From the NCBI RefSeq assembly GCF_003129465.1, contig NZ_QFFF01000001.1, positions 2,093,501-2,157,500 of the forward strand: a stretch of DNA of 64,000 nucleotides, in the 5' to 3' direction. Source of the DNA: Sphingosinicella humi. GTDB taxonomy: Bacteria > Pseudomonadota > Alphaproteobacteria > Sphingomonadales > Sphingomonadaceae. Of this stretch, positions 46,698 to 54,797 are shown in pieces (within the stretch, counting starts at the first letter, position 1; every line of letters starts with the position of its first letter). The notes under the pieces were generated by a model. It saw only the letters and a program-made list of their open reading frames with translations, made no database searches and had not been told where the DNA came from. A program made the translations under genes and the position numbers.

Positions 46698-47612
46698 ATG
46701 GTACGTTTGATTGGCGCCATCATCGGGGCCGGCTTCATCCTCATTCTGCTGATCGCCCTGATCACCGGCGCGACCACCTATATCGCCAATCCGCCGGCCG
46801 AGACGGTGGAGCAGGAATTCCACCTCGCGCCCAAGGCCGTCGCCTTCCAGAGCGACGGGCCGTTCGGCACGTTCGACCGCCAGCAGCTGCAGCGCGGCTT
46901 CCAGGTCTACAAGGAGGTCTGCGCGGCCTGCCACGGCATCAACCTGGTGGCGTTCCGCAATCTCGCCGATCTCGGCTATAGCGAGGCCGAGGTGAAGGCG
47001 ATCGCCGAGCAGTGGCAGATCGAGGTTCCGACCATCAATCCCGACACGGGCGAGGCGGACACGCGCCCGGCGCTTGCGTCGGACCGCTTCCCGCACCCCT
47101 ATGCCAACGAGGTTGCGGGCCGTGCCGCCAACAACAACGCCTTCCCGCCCGATCTTTCGCTGATCACCAAGGCGCGCGCGGGCGGGCCGGAGTATATCTA
47201 CTCGCTGCTGACCGGCTATCGGAACCCGCCGGCCGAGCTTCCCGAGGCGAACCGTCCGGGGACGGGCCTCTACTACAATCCCTATTTCGCCAACCTCAAC
47301 ATCGCCATGCCGCCGCCGCTCACCGCCGACGGCCAGGTGACCTATGCCGACGGCACCAACGCCACGATCGACCAGATGGCGAAGGACGTGTCGGCCTTCC
47401 TCATCTGGACGGCGGAACCCAATCTGGAGTCGCGTCACCGCACCGGCCTCGCCGTGCTGATCTTCCTCCTGATCGCGACCGTGCTCGCCTACATGTCCTA
47501 TCGGAACATCTGGGCGACTGCGAAGCGCGACGTGCGTCCCATCGGCCCGCTCGATCCGGAGCATATGGCGAAGCGCGAAGCCGCCAGCCGGGAAGCCGGG
47601 ATCGAGGGGTAA
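46698..47612 (+). CDS. petC: cytochrome c1 of the bc1 complex
   Basis: Encodes 304 residues. An N-terminal membrane segment (about 9-30) replaces a cleaved signal, the haem motif is CAACHG with family context FQVYKEVCAACHGINLVAFR, and a C-terminal helix (GLAVLIFLLIATVLAYMSYR) anchors it. The methionine ligand region is near NIAMPPPLTADGQ. Fifteen bases separate it from petB. A family A element follows the stop and may end the operon. Confidence 0.97.
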   Translation: MVRLIGAIIGAGFILILLIALITGATTYIANPPAETVEQEFHLAPKAVAFQSDGPFGTFDRQQLQRGFQVYKEVCAACHGINLVAFRNLADLGYSEAEVKAIAEQWQIEVPTINPDTGEADTRPALASDRFPHPYANEVAGRAANNNAFPPDLSLITKARAGGPEYIYSLLTGYRNPPAELPEANRPGTGLYYNPYFANLNIAMPPPLTADGQVTYADGTNATIDQMAKDVSAFLIWTAEPNLESRHRTGLAVLIFLLIATVLAYMSYRNIWATAKRDVRPIGPLDPEHMAKREAASREAGIEG

Positions 47613-47619
47613 GCGTCTC

Positions 47620-47722
47620 CGTCACCGACGAAATTCGGGGCCCAAGAACACCGTCATTGGCGAAGCTGGCGCAAAATCTTCTCGCTCGGTGTTCTTGGGT
47701 CCCGGCGTGCGCCGGGATGACG
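47620..47722. repeat. family A REPIN-like repeat
   Basis: The first arm (CGTCACCGACGAAATTCGGG) is strongly diverged; the second (CCCGGCGTGCGCCGGGATGA) keeps the consensus. It is just past petC. Confidence 0.7.
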
Positions 47723-47798
47723 ATGATGCTTAGGGCGTGAAACTCTCGTTCCGCTTCCGGAGCATTCCCGAAGGCGCGAAGGATTACAGCGGGTTAGC

Positions 47799-47822
47799 GT
47801 TCAGACGCCGTTCAACCGTCTG
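47799..47822 (+). promoter_or_regulatory. candidate response-regulator site before the Arg/Asp-rich lipoprotein
   Basis: GTTCA occurs at 47799 and again at 47810, one helical turn apart, the spacing used by OmpR/PhoB-type regulators. The same region contains CAGACG-n9-CGTCTG (47802-47822), a six-base inverted repeat. It lies about 50 bases before the gene start. Confidence 0.35.
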
Positions 47823-47867
47823 GGCGGAATCTTCTCGCTTTCCCCGAGTCGCACCGGGAGAGTGTCG

Positions 47868-48422
47868 ATGATCGCGCCCCGCCTCCGCACCGCCGCCCTG
47901 GCCTTCGCCGCGGCGTTCTCACTAAGCGCCTGCAGCTATGACGATGGCTATGGCTATGGCGGCCTCAACGTCGGCTACGGCAACGCCGGCTATTACGATC
48001 CCTATTACGGCTACGGCTATGGCGGGTACGGCTACGCGCCTTATTGGGGCTGGTACGACAATTATTACTACCCCGGAACCGGCCTCTTCATCTACGACCG
48101 CTTCGGCGGACGTCATCGCTGGAGCGACCGCCACCGCCGCCATTGGGAGGGCCGGCGCCATCATTGGCGGGGCGACCGCGGCGACCGTTGGGACGATTTC
48201 CGTCGGGATCGCCGGCACGATCGCCGCGACTTCCGCCGCGACCGCCGCGACGACCGTCGGGACTTCCGTCGCGATCGCCGCGAGCTTCGCCGGGACTTCC
48301 GCGAGGGCGACATAGATCGCCGCGAGTTCCGTCAGCAGCGCCGCGAAAATCGCCGCGAATTTCGACGGGAACGCCGTGACGACCGCCGCGACTTCCGCCG
48401 CGACCGGCGCCGGGACGATTAA
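47868..48422 (+). CDS. lipoprotein with Tyr/Gly-rich and Arg/Asp-rich repeats
   Basis: Encodes 184 residues (186 from a GTG at 47862). A lipoprotein signal (LAFAAAFSLSAC) is followed by a Gly/Tyr-rich stretch (about 22-70, with YGYGGYGYAPYWGWYDNYYY) and then a long Arg/Asp/Phe-rich stretch (about 80-184) of units such as RRDFRRDRRDD and RREFR. The tail is highly charged with near-balanced Arg and Asp, so it may form a single charged helix or bind polyanions. I do not recognise a characterised family. The Arg/Asp repeats may vary in number among strains. Confidence 0.8.
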   Translation: MIAPRLRTAALAFAAAFSLSACSYDDGYGYGGLNVGYGNAGYYDPYYGYGYGGYGYAPYWGWYDNYYYPGTGLFIYDRFGGRHRWSDRHRRHWEGRRHHWRGDRGDRWDDFRRDRRHDRRDFRRDRRDDRRDFRRDRRELRRDFREGDIDRREFRQQRRENRREFRRERRDDRRDFRRDRRRDD

Positions 48423-48430
48423 CGCGCCGC

Positions 48431-48520
48431 CGTCATCCCGGCTTTTCCGGTGAGGCGCAGATGTGGTCGCCATTCCGACGGCAATTGTGTTCTTGGGTCC
48501 CGGCTTTCGCCGGGATGACG
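48431..48520. repeat. family A REPIN-like repeat
   Basis: Arms CGTCATCCCGGCTTTTCCGG... and ...GGCTTTCGCCGGGATGACG. Its spacer (CCGGTGAGGCGCAGATGTGG...) matches the reverse complement of the spacer in the copy at 62906-63010. Confidence 0.82.
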
Positions 48521-48524
48521 ATGG

Positions 48525-48971
48525 CTACTCGGGTCGGCGCCGCATCAGGACGATCGAGGTGAAGGTCATCACCGGTACGTCGACCTGGTTGAGCACGGTA
48601 ACGGCGGTGCGGAAGGAGCCGATGTCGGGCTTCGAGCGCGATGGCCGCACCTCGACGATCTCGCTTTCTATGCGCAGCGTGTCGCCGGGATAGACGGGCT
48701 TCAGCCACCTGAGCTCGTCGACGCCCGGCGATCCCAGCCCCGCCTGCTCGGTCTCGACCACATTCGTCGCGATCATGGCCATGGTCATCGCACAGGTGTG
48801 CCAGCCGGAGGCCGCGATCCGCCCGAAATGAGTCTTCGCCGCCGCCTCGTCCGACAGGTGGAAGGGCTGCATGTCATATTTGGAGGCGAATTCGATCACC
48901 TCATCGCGCGTGACATGATAGCTGCCGAACGACGCCTTCTGCCCCACTTCCAGGTCTTCGAGATAGATCAA
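48525..48971 (-). CDS. MaoC-type dehydratase domain protein
   Basis: Encodes 148 residues of a single hot-dog fold. The hydratase motif is seen in DMQPFHLSDEAAAKTHFGR and IAASGWHTCAMTMAMI, with the catalytic Asp/His pair typical of (R)-specific enoyl-CoA hydratases (D-x4-H). Single-domain members act on acyl-CoA in fatty acid or polyhydroxyalkanoate metabolism. It is followed (upstream in sequence) by a family A repeat and stands alone, 28 bases from ychF. Confidence 0.88.
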   Translation of the reverse strand: MIYLEDLEVGQKASFGSYHVTRDEVIEFASKYDMQPFHLSDEAAAKTHFGRIAASGWHTCAMTMAMIATNVVETEQAGLGSPGVDELRWLKPVYPGDTLRIESEIVEVRPSRSKPDIGSFRTAVTVLNQVDVPVMTFTSIVLMRRRPE

Positions 48972-48999
48972 GGTGCTTCTCCCGTCGGCATAGATCCCG

Positions 49000-50100
49000 T
49001 CACACGTTGAAACGGAACAGCATCACGTCGCCGTCCTTGGTGACATACTCCTTGCCCTCCGAGCGGAGCTTGCCGGCGTCGCGGGCGCCGGTTTCGCCGC
49101 CGTGGGCGATATAGTCGTCAAAGGCGATCGTCTCGGCGCGGATGAAGCCGCGTTCGAAGTCGGTGTGTATGACGCCGGCCGCCTGGGGCGCCTTGGAGCC
49201 CTTCTCCACGGTCCAGGCGCGCGCTTCCTTGGGGCCCGCGGTGAAGAAGGTGATGAGGTGGAGGAGGTCGTAGCCGGCGCGGATGATGCGGCTAAGGCCG
49301 GTTTCCTCAAGACCGAGGTCGCTCAGGAACTCGGCGCGTTCTTCCGCGGGCATGGTCGCGATCTCGGCCTCGATCGCGGCGGAGATGACCACCGTCCCGG
49401 CGCCTTCCGCCTCCGCCTTCTCGAACACGCGGGCGCTGTGGGCGTTGCCGGTGGCGGCATCGCCTTCGTCGACGTTGCAGACGTAGAGGACCGGCTTGGC
49501 GGTGAGCAGCTGCGCCCGCTCCAGCGCCAGCTTTTCCTCCGGGTCCCTGGGCTCGGTCAGCCGCGCCGGCTTGGAGGCGCGCAACAACTCCAGCGCCTGG
49601 CCCAGCACCGAGGCCTGGATCTTCGCTTCCTTGTCGCCCTGCTGCGCTTTCTTGACCAGGTTGGGGACACGCTTCTCGAGGCTTTCGAGGTCGGCGAGCA
49701 TCAGCTCCGTCTCGACGGTCTCGGCGTCGGCGATGGGGTCGACGCGGCCCTCGACATGGGTGACGTCACCTTCCTCGAAGCAACGCAGCACATGGACGAT
49801 GGCGTCGACCTCGCGGATGTTGGCGAGGAACTGGTTGCCGAGCCCTTCGCCTTTCGATGCGCCGCGCACCAGGCCGGCGATGTCGACGAACTCCAGCTGC
49901 GTCTCGATGATCGCCTTCGATCCGGCGACTCTCGCAATCTCCTGCAGGCGCGGATCGGGCACCGCGACGCGGCCGACGTTCGGCTCGATCGTGCAGAAGG
50001 GATAATTGGCCGCCTGCGCCGCCGCCGTCTCGGTCAGCGCGTTGAACAGGGTGGACTTGCCGACATTCGGCAGCCCGACAATACCGCAACGAAAACCCAT
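49000..50100 (-). CDS. ychF: Obg-like ATPase YchF
   Basis: Encodes 366 residues of YchF/OLA1, a conserved translation-associated P-loop ATPase. G1 is [16 protein letters not shown]3 is [20 protein letters not shown], and the G4 position reads CNVDE instead of NKxD, which in this family explains ATP over GTP preference. The C-terminal TGS domain ends [17 protein letters not shown] and the last residues [14 protein letters not shown] are the family signature. Nothing unusual. Confidence 0.97.
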   Translation of the reverse strand: MGFRCGIVGLPNVGKSTLFNALTETAAAQAANYPFCTIEPNVGRVAVPDPRLQEIARVAGSKAIIETQLEFVDIAGLVRGASKGEGLGNQFLANIREVDAIVHVLRCFEEGDVTHVEGRVDPIADAETVETELMLADLESLEKRVPNLVKKAQQGDKEAKIQASVLGQALELLRASKPARLTEPRDPEEKLALERAQLLTAKPVLYVCNVDEGDAATGNAHSARVFEKAEAEGAGTVVISAAIEAEIATMPAEERAEFLSDLGLEETGLSRIIRAGYDLLHLITFFTAGPKEARAWTVEKGSKAPQAAGVIHTDFERGFIRAETIAFDDYIAHGGETGARDAGKLRSEGKEYVTKDGDVMLFRFNV

Positions 50101-50115
50101 GGGTGCTCCTCTTAT

Positions 50116-50279
50116 CCTCCTTCCGGGCGAAGCCCGTGGGGAGGGGGACTGCGTGAACGCGGTGGAGGGGTAAAAGGCGGCGGATCAGAGGATCGCACGC
50201 GACCCGTCGACCTCCCGGCCCTTGCCCCTTCACCACCCTGCGGGTGGTCCCCCTCCCCACCGCTTCGCAGCAAGGAGGA
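50116..50279. repeat. family D inverted repeat
   Basis: Bipartite palindrome: CCTCCTTCCGGGCGAAGCCC and GTGGGGAGGGGGACTGCG on one side, CTGCGGGTGGTCCCCCTCCC and AGCAAGGAGG on the other. It fills most of the spacer between ychF and the divergent glutathione S-transferase gene. Confidence 0.75.
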
Positions 50280-50362
50280 ATTGGTTGCCGCCCGTTAGCG
50301 GCTCGGTTGCGAAAAGGCCAGCGGCGCCCTAGCTCGGCAGCGAAACGAAAGAGGGAAGCTTG

Positions 50363-51067
50363 ATGCCCGATCTCAGCCATTTTCCGATCACCAGCCGCTG
50401 GCCGGCCCGCCATCCCGATCGTCTCCAGCTCTATTCCCTGAACACGCCCAACGGCGTGAAAGCCTCGATCATGCTGGAGGAGACGGGACTTCCCTACGAG
50501 CCGCACCTCATCGACATCGGCGCGAACGAGACCTGGACTCCCGAATATCTGTCGCTCAATCCCAACGGCAAGATTCCGGCGATCATCGATCCGGACGGCC
50601 CCGGCGGCCGGCCCCTGGGGCTGTTCGAATCCGGCGCCATTCTCATCTATCTCGCCGACAAGACCGGGAAGTTCATCCCGGCCGATCCGGCCCAGCGCTA
50701 CGAGACCATCCAGTGGGTGATGTTCCAGACGGGCGCCATCGGCCCGATGTTCGGCCAGGTAGGGTTCTTCCACAAATTCGCCGGCCGCGAATATGAGGAT
50801 AAGCGCCCGCTGAAGCGCTACGCCGATGAATCGAAGCGCCTCCTCGGCGTCCTCGAAACGCGCCTTGAAGGCCGCGACTGGCTGATGGGCGACGAGTACA
50901 CCATCGCGGACATCGCGACCCTCGGCTGGGTCCGCAATCTCATCGGCTTCTACGATGCCGGCGAACTCGTCGATTATGCTGCCTTGAAGAATGTCCCCGC
51001 CTGGCTGGCGCGCGGCCTTTCACGTCCGGCGGTGCAGCGCGGGCTGGAGATTCCGAAGCGATCCTGA
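50363..51067 (+). CDS. glutathione S-transferase, YghU/Ure2-like
   Basis: Encodes 234 residues. The thioredoxin-like N-terminal domain (LYSLNTPNGVKASIMLEETG, then SLNPNGKIPAI with the cis-proline) has TPNG where nu-class (YghU/YfcG) enzymes contact glutathione with Thr/Asn. The helical C-terminal domain has GDEYTIADIATLGWVRNL. Nu-class enzymes have disulfide reductase activity. An ATG at 50363 is used; a TTG directly before it is an alternative. GAGGGAAG gives the ribosome binding site. Confidence 0.92.
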   Translation: MPDLSHFPITSRWPARHPDRLQLYSLNTPNGVKASIMLEETGLPYEPHLIDIGANETWTPEYLSLNPNGKIPAIIDPDGPGGRPLGLFESGAILIYLADKTGKFIPADPAQRYETIQWVMFQTGAIGPMFGQVGFFHKFAGREYEDKRPLKRYADESKRLLGVLETRLEGRDWLMGDEYTIADIATLGWVRNLIGFYDAGELVDYAALKNVPAWLARGLSRPAVQRGLEIPKRS

Positions 51068-51073
51068 CAAGCT

Positions 51074-51613
51074 ATGCACATGAAGATTGGGGCACTTGTG
51101 AAACTCGGGGCATTGTGTCTCGCCACCTTTGTCCCGGCAGCCGCCCAGGCGTGCTCATGTGTATGGACGGAAGATGTGAACGATCCGCGACTGCGGGCTA
51201 CGGTGGCCGCCGTCGAGTACATCGCTCTGGGAGAATTTCGTGCAAGCGAAACCGGCGACTTCCGGATTCTCCGCGTGGAGAAGGCGATCAAGGGTGCCAT
51301 GCCTGAGATCATCCAGGTACGAGTAGATGTCCCCATTGTATCGGCCGATGGCAATACCATCGTGGTCAACAGCTGCGCTGTCTCGGCCGTTATAGGCCCG
51401 CGACGTCTCTGGGCGCTTGAGCGTACCGGGGGTGAATGGACCTTCGCCAGCCTGTGCATTCAGGATGCTGTCCAGCAGGCTTACGCATCGATAGAGTCTT
51501 CCACCTTGTCGATCCATTCGGGGAAGAAGGCGGGCTCGCGGAGGGACCAGCCGGGCGCGGTCATCGCCGTGCAGGGAAGCGACTGCAGCAATTCGCGCCG
51601 CAGCTTGGGGTGA
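51074..51613 (+). CDS. secreted NTR-like protein, possibly extended at its C-terminus
   Basis: Encodes up to 179 residues. A signal peptide (about 1-25, KLGALCLATFVPAAAQA) is followed by CSC at the presumed mature N-terminus, as in netrin-like (TIMP-type) bacterial domains, and by conserved-looking positions VNSCAVSA and FASLCIQDAV. The domain appears complete by about residue 140. The last 40 residues lie antisense to the 3' end of the convergent gene and look like read-through, so the ancestral stop may be lost. Function unknown. Confidence 0.65.
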   Translation: MHMKIGALVKLGALCLATFVPAAAQACSCVWTEDVNDPRLRATVAAVEYIALGEFRASETGDFRILRVEKAIKGAMPEIIQVRVDVPIVSADGNTIVVNSCAVSAVIGPRRLWALERTGGEWTFASLCIQDAVQQAYASIESSTLSIHSGKKAGSRRDQPGAVIAVQGSDCSNSRRSLG

Positions 51614-52029
51614 AGGTGGGGGAGGGCGGAGGCCGCGCAGAAGGCGGAAGGAAGCCACGGCCTCACCGCCGCGCCGATCAGCCGCTCGTAGAGGAAGCGG
51701 TAGGCGGCAAAGTTCGACAGCCGACCTTCCGAGAGGTCGAACGCGGACAGGGCGACCAGCGGTCCGATGAGGCGCGCCGTCTCGGCGATATTGTCGTCGT
51801 CGGGGATGAGCGCGGCTATGCCGTCGAGGCATTTATAGACCTGCTGCTGCGCTTCGATCCGGGCCGTCTCGACGGAGTTCCGACCCCAGCGCCGAACCGC
51901 GTCGGGGCGGTGGAGCGCCACGCCGAGCGAGCGCCGGATGTAGCGCTGCGCGCTCTCGGGGAAGCTCGCGAATTCCGCCATCTCCACGAAGAGCATGGGT
52001 CCTGATCGGCGATTGTGGCTGGTGAACAT
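51481..52029 (-). CDS. conserved-looking soluble protein of unknown function
   Basis: Encodes 182 residues (MFTSHNRRSGPMLFVEMAEF at the start). It appears all helical, with WGRNSVETARIEAQQQVYKC, DNIAETARLIGPLVALSAFD and NFAAYRFLYERLIGAAVRPW as probable helices, and lacks signal peptide and membrane segments. I considered COQ9 and rejected it. No enzymatic motif is visible. It is convergent to the NTR-like gene and overlaps it by about 130 bases, and follows the UrcA gene on the same strand by 72 bases. Confidence 0.65.
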   Translation of the reverse strand: MFTSHNRRSGPMLFVEMAEFASFPESAQRYIRRSLGVALHRPDAVRRWGRNSVETARIEAQQQVYKCLDGIAALIPDDDNIAETARLIGPLVALSAFDLSEGRLSNFAAYRFLYERLIGAAVRPWLPSAFCAASALPHLHPKLRRELLQSLPCTAMTAPGWSLREPAFFPEWIDKVEDSIDA

Positions 52030-52101
52030 GGTGATGGCCCCTCTTGGTTAAACCTCGAACCGGGCGGCGCGGCAGACCGCCCGGACGAGGCATCGACCGG
52101 A

Positions 52102-52422
52102 TCAGTCTTCACGAGCGCTGAACTGGATCGACTGGGCGGTCGCGAGCGCGTGGGAGCGCTGCTCCTGGACGCTGGCGAGCGTTTCCTTGCGGCACTCGCG
52201 GACGCCGCGCGACGTGGCGAGGTCCACATAGGCCTTGCCGCAGACCTTGCGGACGGCGCGATCGATGCGGCCGTCGAGGGTCTTGATGCCGGCCGGCGTC
52301 GAAAGGTCGAGGTCGGCGTAGCTGACGATCTGGCTGTCCGGGTCGGACCAGCCGGCATTAGCCGGATTGGCGGCGACGGAGGCCAGCAACAGTGTCGGAA
52401 TGATCAAGGGAATGCGGGTCAT
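52102..52422 (-). CDS. UrcA-family secreted protein
   Basis: Encodes 106 residues. A signal peptide (about 1-23, IPLIIPTLLLASVAANPANA) precedes the short UrcA domain: VSYADLDLSTPAGIKTLDGR, IDRAVRKVCGKAY and GVRECRKETLASV, with the two conserved cysteines. UrcA proteins are common in sphingomonads and caulobacters; no function is established. A nested palindrome lies upstream at 52505-52539. Confidence 0.9.
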   Translation of the reverse strand: MTRIPLIIPTLLLASVAANPANAGWSDPDSQIVSYADLDLSTPAGIKTLDGRIDRAVRKVCGKAYVDLATSRGVRECRKETLASVQEQRSHALATAQSIQFSARED

Positions 52423-52504
52423 CGGTCATCTCCTGCCTGCCCGGCGGGTTTGCCGGGACAGGAGAAGGATTACGCCTCCGGCCGAGTCTCATCTTGGCGG
52501 CCGG

Positions 52505-52539
52505 CTGGAAAGATTCTGGCCCACAATCTTTCCAGAATC
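52505..52539. promoter_or_regulatory. nested palindrome between urcA-type gene and cyclophilin gene
   Basis: CTGGAAAGATT-CTGGCCCAC-AATCTTTCCAG is a perfect 11-base inverted repeat. A second pairing, GATTCTGG with CCAGAATC, overlaps it, so two alternative hairpins compete. No T-run follows, which argues against a simple terminator; a regulatory site for the divergent genes is possible. Confidence 0.5.
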
Positions 52540-52617
52540 CGACGCCGTGCCCCCGTTATCCCTTTGGCCCGCATGACGGCGTTTCAGTTGAGCCCGATCA
52601 TGTTCTAGCCTTGCCGC

Positions 52618-53286
52618 ATGCTGACACGATTCGTCCTCGCCGCCTGGCTCTCGCTCTCGCTCTCCTCCGCTCACGCTCAGCCTGTCGCCCCGCTCAGTGG
52701 GGAGGCCCCGCCGGTTGAGGCGCCAAAGCCGGCCACCGTGCGCGTCGCGCTCCAGACTCGCGCGGGGCCGATCGTGCTTGAGCTCGAGAAGGAGCGGGCG
52801 CCGATCACCACCGCCAATTTCCTGCGCTATGTCGACGAGAAGCGGCTGGACGGCGTCGCTTTCTACCGCGCCGTGAAGGTAGGCGAGCGCTATGGCCTCG
52901 TCCAGGGCGGCGTCCGCAACGATCCGGAGCGCGCGCTGCCGCCGATCGCGCATGAGCCGACCAGCGAGACGGGGCTCAGCCATGTCGACGGGGCGATCTC
53001 GATGGCGCGCAACGAGCCGGGCTCGGCCAGCGGCGACTTCTTCATGACCATCGGCGACTTGACCTCGATGGACGCGGACCCGGCGAAGCCCGGCGACAAT
53101 CTGGGCTTCGCCGTCTTCGGCCGCGTGGTCGAGGGCATGGACGTCGTCCGCCAAATCCTCGCCGCGCCGACCTCTCCCACGGAAGGCGAGGGCGCGATGA
53201 AGGGGCAGATGCTGGCCGATCCGGTGGTGATCACCGGCGCGCGGCGGGTGGAGTCAGCGGCGAATGAAAGAAGCGGGATGGAGTAA
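52618..53286 (+). CDS. cyclophilin-type peptidyl-prolyl isomerase, periplasmic
   Basis: Encodes 222 residues. A signal peptide (about 1-20, AWLSLSLSSAHAQ) and a proline-rich spacer precede a cyclophilin fold with VALQTRAGPIVLELEKERAP, FYRAVKVGERYGLVQGGVRN and GSASGDFFMTIGDL. The family's usual F-H-R triad is altered (FYRAV), as in many periplasmic bacterial members, so activity may be low. Not linked to an obvious partner gene; a family A repeat follows. Confidence 0.92.
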   Translation: MLTRFVLAAWLSLSLSSAHAQPVAPLSGEAPPVEAPKPATVRVALQTRAGPIVLELEKERAPITTANFLRYVDEKRLDGVAFYRAVKVGERYGLVQGGVRNDPERALPPIAHEPTSETGLSHVDGAISMARNEPGSASGDFFMTIGDLTSMDADPAKPGDNLGFAVFGRVVEGMDVVRQILAAPTSPTEGEGAMKGQMLADPVVITGARRVESAANERSGME

Positions 53287-53290
53287 CGGG

Positions 53291-53407
53291 CGTCATCCCG
53301 GCGAAAGCCGGGATCCAAGAACACGGCGTTGATCGTTAGAGCGATGAGCGGATCGCCTTGATCTTCTGATCCCGTGTTCTTGGGTCCCGGCTTTCGCCGG
53401 GATGACG
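53291..53407. repeat. family A REPIN-like repeat
   Basis: Arms CGTCATCCCGGCGAAAGCCG... and ...GGCTTTCGCCGGGATGACG, both close to consensus, sit between convergent cyclophilin and oxygenase genes, with a 50-base spacer. Confidence 0.92.
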
Positions 53408-53429
53408 AAGGTCAGCAACCCTTGCGCCG

Positions 53430-54032
53430 TCACCGATAGTTGAAGCTGATGCTGATCCGCTCGGCCTTGCCGGTGCCAGGAACGACCTCGTGGCGGAGCC
53501 AGCTTTCCCAGAGGAAGATCGTGCCGGGCTGCGGCTCGGCGTAGACGAAGGTCTGAAGGTCCTCCGGCGCATCGTCACGCCGGGGTGGCGCCGCCATCAT
53601 CATCGGCAGGCGCGGGTCCTCCAGCTTCAGCGCGCCGGCGCCCGGCGGCACCGCGACATAGAGGGTGCCGGAGACGACGCTGTGGGGATGGATGTGCCCG
53701 GAATGGGTGCCGCCCGGCTTCAGGACATTGACCCACAGGCTGTCGAGCTTCAGGCGCCGTCCGCCGAGCTCCAGCGCGCATTCGGCGGCGAAGGCGGCGA
53801 CGTGGCGGTTGAGGTGCCGGACGAGGTCGGCGAAATTCGGGTCGCGCGCCGGGAGGTCGTCGAGCGAGGCGTAGGAAGTGTAGCCGCGATAGCCATGGGC
53901 TTTCGACCAGCGCCGCCCCGCTTCGTCCTCTTCCGCCAGTACATGGCAGGAGTCTTCGAGGCCCGCGAGCAGGGCGGGATCATTGAGCACTCCGTCGTAG
54001 AAGCGGGTGGCGAAGAGCGAGCGGACGGTCAC
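53430..54032 (-). CDS. TIGR02466-type 2OG-Fe(II) oxygenase-like protein
   Basis: Encodes 200 residues of a double-stranded beta-helix dioxygenase fold. The iron motif is visible in GGTHSGHIHPHSVVSGTLYV (H-x-H and following His) and the distal histidine with the 2-oxoglutarate arginine near FLWESWLRHEVVPGTGKAER and ISISFNYR. The family is defined only as TIGR02466; substrate unknown. No partner gene is evident: pth lies 66 bases away on the same strand. Confidence 0.85.
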   Translation of the reverse strand: MTVRSLFATRFYDGVLNDPALLAGLEDSCHVLAEEDEAGRRWSKAHGYRGYTSYASLDDLPARDPNFADLVRHLNRHVAAFAAECALELGGRRLKLDSLWVNVLKPGGTHSGHIHPHSVVSGTLYVAVPPGAGALKLEDPRLPMMMAAPPRRDDAPEDLQTFVYAEPQPGTIFLWESWLRHEVVPGTGKAERISISFNYR

Positions 54033-54098
54033 GCCCGCCTGCTAGCCGATCGCTCCGGCAAGCGCGAGCAAATCCACCCGCGACGGCAATGCAGGGCG

Positions 54099-54668
54099 TT
54101 ACCCCTGCATCCGCAGGGCCACCTCGTTCATGAAGCGTGCGTCATCGCCCTTGGCGAGCCATTCGGCTTCGGCGGCGATGGCGCCGAGGAGGTCGGAGAG
54201 GGCGTCCGTCTCCGCCTTGGCGTAATTCCCAAGGACATGCGGGGTCACCTTGTCCTTGTGACCCGGATGGCCGATGCCGATGCGGACGCGGCGGAATTCA
54301 TTGCCGATATGCGCTTCGGTCGAGCGGAGGCCGTTATGGCCGGCGGTGCCGCCGCCGATCTTCACCTTCACCTTCATGGCGGCAAGGTCGAGCTCGTCGT
54401 GGAAGACGGTGACGTCCGAGATGTCGCGCTTGAAGAAGCGCATCGCCTCGCCGATCGCCTGGCCGCTCCGGTTCATGAAGGTGGCGGGCTTCAGCAGCAG
54501 GATGCGCGTGCCGCCGATGCGGCCCTGCTGGGCCCAGCCCTGGAACGCCTTCTTCGGCGGATCGAAGCCGTGGACATGGGCGATGGCATCGATCGCCATG
54601 AAGCCGACATTGTGCCGGTGCATCGCATATTGCGCACCCGGATTGCCAAGGCCGACCCAGATCTGCAC
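54099..54668 (-). CDS. pth: peptidyl-tRNA hydrolase
   Basis: Encodes 189 residues of Pth, which frees tRNA from peptidyl-tRNA released during translation. The catalytic residues are in IWVGLGNPGAQYAMHRHNVG (Asn and His), FHDELDLAAMKVKVKIGGG (Asp) and GHNGLRSTEAHIG. I chose a GTG at 54668 because it gives the standard N-terminus MQIWVGLGNPG and normal length. The frame stays open upstream to a TTG at 54785, which would add 39 residues with no family character. It follows rplY in the same transcript. Confidence 0.93.
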   Translation of the reverse strand: MQIWVGLGNPGAQYAMHRHNVGFMAIDAIAHVHGFDPPKKAFQGWAQQGRIGGTRILLLKPATFMNRSGQAIGEAMRFFKRDISDVTVFHDELDLAAMKVKVKIGGGTAGHNGLRSTEAHIGNEFRRVRIGIGHPGHKDKVTPHVLGNYAKAETDALSDLLGAIAAEAEWLAKGDDARFMNEVALRMQG

Positions 54669-54797
54669 GGGCTCGAAATCCCCCCAATCCTCTGCCGCCG
54701 CGCCGGTCCCGGATTCACTCGGCTGCCCGAGAACCTCGATCGGCTTCGAACCGAACAGGCCCTCCAGGAACCGGCGCAGCGACAAGGATCAGAAGCC

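Noticed and set aside
51481-52029. COQ9 family assignment for the unknown helical protein
   Set aside because: The conserved COQ9 lipid-binding C-terminal sequences are not visible.
54669-54785. N-terminal extension of peptidyl-tRNA hydrolase
   Set aside because: The 39 extra residues lack family similarity and would start at TTG; the GTG at 54668 gives the standard Pth N-terminus.
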